Shown here: piece after piece, positions 62,740 to 64,000 of the stretch
How the letters are laid out: the number at the start of each line of letters is the position of its first letter
Numbering within the stretch: the stretch's first letter is position 1
Assembly: GCF_040957575.1 (NCBI RefSeq)
Contig: NZ_CP162602.1
Location: forward strand, 682,001-746,000
DNA: 64,000 nt
Direction: 5' to 3'
Source: Vibrio sp. HB236076
GTDB lineage: Bacteria; Pseudomonadota; Gammaproteobacteria; Enterobacterales; Vibrionaceae
The notes under the pieces: generated by a model
Database searches by the model: none
What the model was told of the DNA's origin: nothing
What the model saw: the letters and a program-made list of their open reading frames with translations, nothing else
Position numbers and translations under genes: made by a program

Positions 62740-63186
62740 ATGAATCGAGTCATCTTTTTACTGATAGCGGCAATGTGTGGCGCTTTATTTGCAGCTGGGC
62801 TGGTGGTGTCAGATATGATCAATCCTCTAAAAATATTGGGGTTTTTAGACATAACAGGGGATTGGAATCCCCGTTTAGCTTTGGTCATTATCGGGGCTTT
62901 AGCGGTTTTTATTCCGATCTACCATGGGGTGATTAAGTCGCAAAGCCATAGTGTATTGGGTGAACCCTTGACTTGCCATACCCAAGGTCGCCTAGAGTGG
63001 AAATTATGGCTCGGATCTGCTGTGTTTGGCATCGGTTGGGGGCTTATTGGTCTTTGTCCGGGCCCAGCATTAACCTTGGCACTAAGTTTAGAGCCATCGA
63101 TAGTCGTCTTTATCGTGTCGATGGCGTTTGGTATGGGCCTTAGCAGTAAAGTCGAATCGCTGTTGACGTCTTCGTCGTGTTCTTGA
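62740..63186 (+). CDS. YeeE/YedE-associated membrane protein, part 2 (DUF6691-like)
   Basis: 148 residues from ATG 62740, where AAGGAAGCCTCA is a good RBS (an ATG 21 bases earlier lacks one). Four membrane segments; GLVVSDMINPLKILGFLDIT and GIGWGLIGLCPGPAL are typical of the second half of split YeeE systems. Should form the sulfur importer together with the preceding protein. Confidence 0.88.
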   Translation: MNRVIFLLIAAMCGALFAAGLVVSDMINPLKILGFLDITGDWNPRLALVIIGALAVFIPIYHGVIKSQSHSVLGEPLTCHTQGRLEWKLWLGSAVFGIGWGLIGLCPGPALTLALSLEPSIVVFIVSMAFGMGLSSKVESLLTSSSCS

Positions 63187-63238
63187 ACGTATTTTGGTGA
63201 TTTTATTTGTGAAAAATAAACCGCGCTAATCTGCGGAC

Positions 63239-63252
63239 TTGATAAAGATCAA
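63239..63252. promoter_or_regulatory. FNR box upstream of nrdD
   Basis: TTGATAAAGATCAA is a perfect match to TTGATnnnnATCAA, 114 bp before the nrdD start. Fits oxygen-limited induction of the anaerobic reductase. Confidence 0.88.
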
Positions 63253-63277
63253 AGGCGTTGCTTCTTGGCTGTGAAAT

Positions 63278-63322
63278 ACTTCATATAGTGTTTTTTTTGT
63301 CGTTTAACACTATATCTAGAAT
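63278..63322. promoter_or_regulatory. Candidate pair of NrdR boxes upstream of nrdD
   Basis: ACTTCATATAGTGTTT (63278-63293) and ACACTATATCTAGAAT (63307-63322) each resemble the NrdR box ACAnwATATnTwGTGT and sit 29 bp apart, about three turns of DNA. NrdR represses nrd genes when dATP is plentiful. Match is partial. Confidence 0.45.
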
Positions 63323-63366
63323 TTAAGGTTCAGCTTTTTACTGCCAACGTCGATCAAGAGAAAATT

Positions 63367-64000
63367 ATGTCACAACGTGTATGCTCGCTAAGTTCTCAAT
63401 CCTCCCCACGTCATCCGCCCATGCATCACATTGAAGTGATCAAGCGCGATGGCACCCTCACTTCTTTTAAACGCGAGCGGATCTTTCAGGCGATCTTGGC
63501 AGCCTCAGAAGCAGTCGGTGACCCAGAGCTAGGCCTTGCCGAACACGTGACTTGCCACGTATGTCAGGATTTGTATCAATACACGCAAGTCTCCATTGCA
63601 ACTATCCAAGAATTCATTGAACAGGCTTTGATGGAGTGCAACAGTCAGGTCGCGAAAGCGTATATTGAATACCGTCATGACCGCGATATTGCTCGTGAAA
63701 AGAAAAGCCGCCTCAATAGCGAAATTCGCGGCTTAGTCGAACAGAGTAACGCCGATTTGCTCAATGAGAACGCCAATAAAGATGGTAAGGTCATTCCGAC
63801 GCAGAGGGATTTACTGGCTGGTATTGTCGCCAAGCACTATGCGCGCTCTTATATGCTTCCCAAAGACATTGTACACGCCCATGAGTCGGGAGAATTGCAT
63901 TACCACGATCTCGACTATGCGCCTTTTTTCCCCATGTTCAATTGCATGCTGGTTGACTTGAAAAATATGTTGACCCAAGGCTTTAGGATGGGCAACGCAG
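63367..64000 (+). CDS. nrdD: Anaerobic ribonucleoside-triphosphate reductase (5' part, runs off the right edge)
   Basis: First 211 residues. An N-terminal ATP-cone (IEVIKRDGTLTSFKRERIFQ, TIQEFIEQALMECNSQVAKA, 20-110) precedes the glycyl-radical core start (RDLLAGIVAKHYARSYMLPK, HESGELHYHDLDYAPFFPMF). Reduces NTPs to dNTPs without oxygen; needs NrdG, not in the window. RBS AAGAGAAAATT. Controlled by the FNR and possible NrdR sites upstream. Confidence 0.93.
   Translation, partial: MSQRVCSLSSQSSPRHPPMHHIEVIKRDGTLTSFKRERIFQAILAASEAVGDPELGLAEHVTCHVCQDLYQYTQVSIATIQEFIEQALMECNSQVAKAYIEYRHDRDIAREKKSRLNSEIRGLVEQSNADLLNENANKDGKVIPTQRDLLAGIVAKHYARSYMLPKDIVHAHESGELHYHDLDYAPFFPMFNCMLVDLKNMLTQGFRMGNA

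Overview
The window looks like a chromosomal stretch of a marine gammaproteobacterium of the Vibrionaceae. Pointers are the TonB2-type cluster (DUF3450, TtpC-like ExbB, ExbB, ExbD, TonB, TPR protein), a trypsin-like protease with a GlyGly-CTERM tail, the 2-aminoethylphosphonate (AEP) locus with a PbfA-type lyase, the thiDZXY-tenA-thiM-thiE operon and a tRNA-Pro(GGG) very close to enteric proL as I recall it. Genus cannot be fixed from the sequence alone; all functional calls rest on motifs and gene order read by eye.

Layout. 1-0.6 kb: a decayed, unrecognised gene at the left edge. 0.7-1.9 kb: yceJ-yceI pair (cytochrome b561 and periplasmic YceI). 2.1-8.2 kb (minus): a thiamine salvage operon (thiD, ABC transporter thiZXY, tenA, thiM, thiE) behind a TPP riboswitch, with an 8-bp minisatellite between thiX and thiY. 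8.4-10.1 kb: PAS-GGDEF-EAL protein. 10.4-11.35 kb: DUF3081 protein and a MerR regulator coupled to a 42-residue, 14-cysteine metallothionein-like protein under a near-textbook MerR-type promoter. 11.5-21.7 kb: divergent AEP catabolism (phnW, pbfA, phnX on minus) and uptake/oxidation/regulation (phnS, FAD oxidoreductase, phnT, fused permease, phnR on plus), tied together by a recurrent palindrome around TTGGTAnnTACCAA.

21.7-37.5 kb is the accessory part: TIGR02647 protein, P-loop kinase, a broken SatD-like gene, patatin-like lipoprotein, AraC regulator, FISUMP-domain protein, SDR oxidoreductase, a small AT-richer island (TSUP transporter, beta-hydroxyacid dehydrogenase, truncated 2OG oxygenase, divergent MocR regulator), IS66-family remnants, a 220-bp duplicate of the SDR 3' end, mdaB-dkgB with a divergent LysR, and a zntA/cadR metal efflux locus.

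38.0-44.0 kb: glycine cleavage genes (gcvP, gcvH, gcvT, second gcvH) around an XRE-cupin regulator; the same 16-bp palindrome lies upstream of the regulator and of gcvT. 44.5-49.7 kb: secreted protease, GNAT-nitrilase fusion, membrane TPR protein, MFS transporter. 50.0-55.7 kb: Fur-box-led TonB2 operon ending in a FhuF-like siderophore ferric reductase. 55.9-61.7 kb: trxC, lipoprotein hydrolase, orphan PotD-like binding protein, an S-adenosylhomocysteinase homologue that has lost most catalytic residues, zinc alcohol dehydrogenase, a small unknown protein. 61.9-64 kb: tRNA-Pro(GGG), a YeeE/YedE pair and the 5' part of nrdD behind a perfect FNR box.

Main candidates for something new are the MerR-metallothionein operon (10.7-11.35 kb), the AEP regulon palindrome, the catalytically degenerate SAHH homologue, and the IS66-linked SDR duplication.
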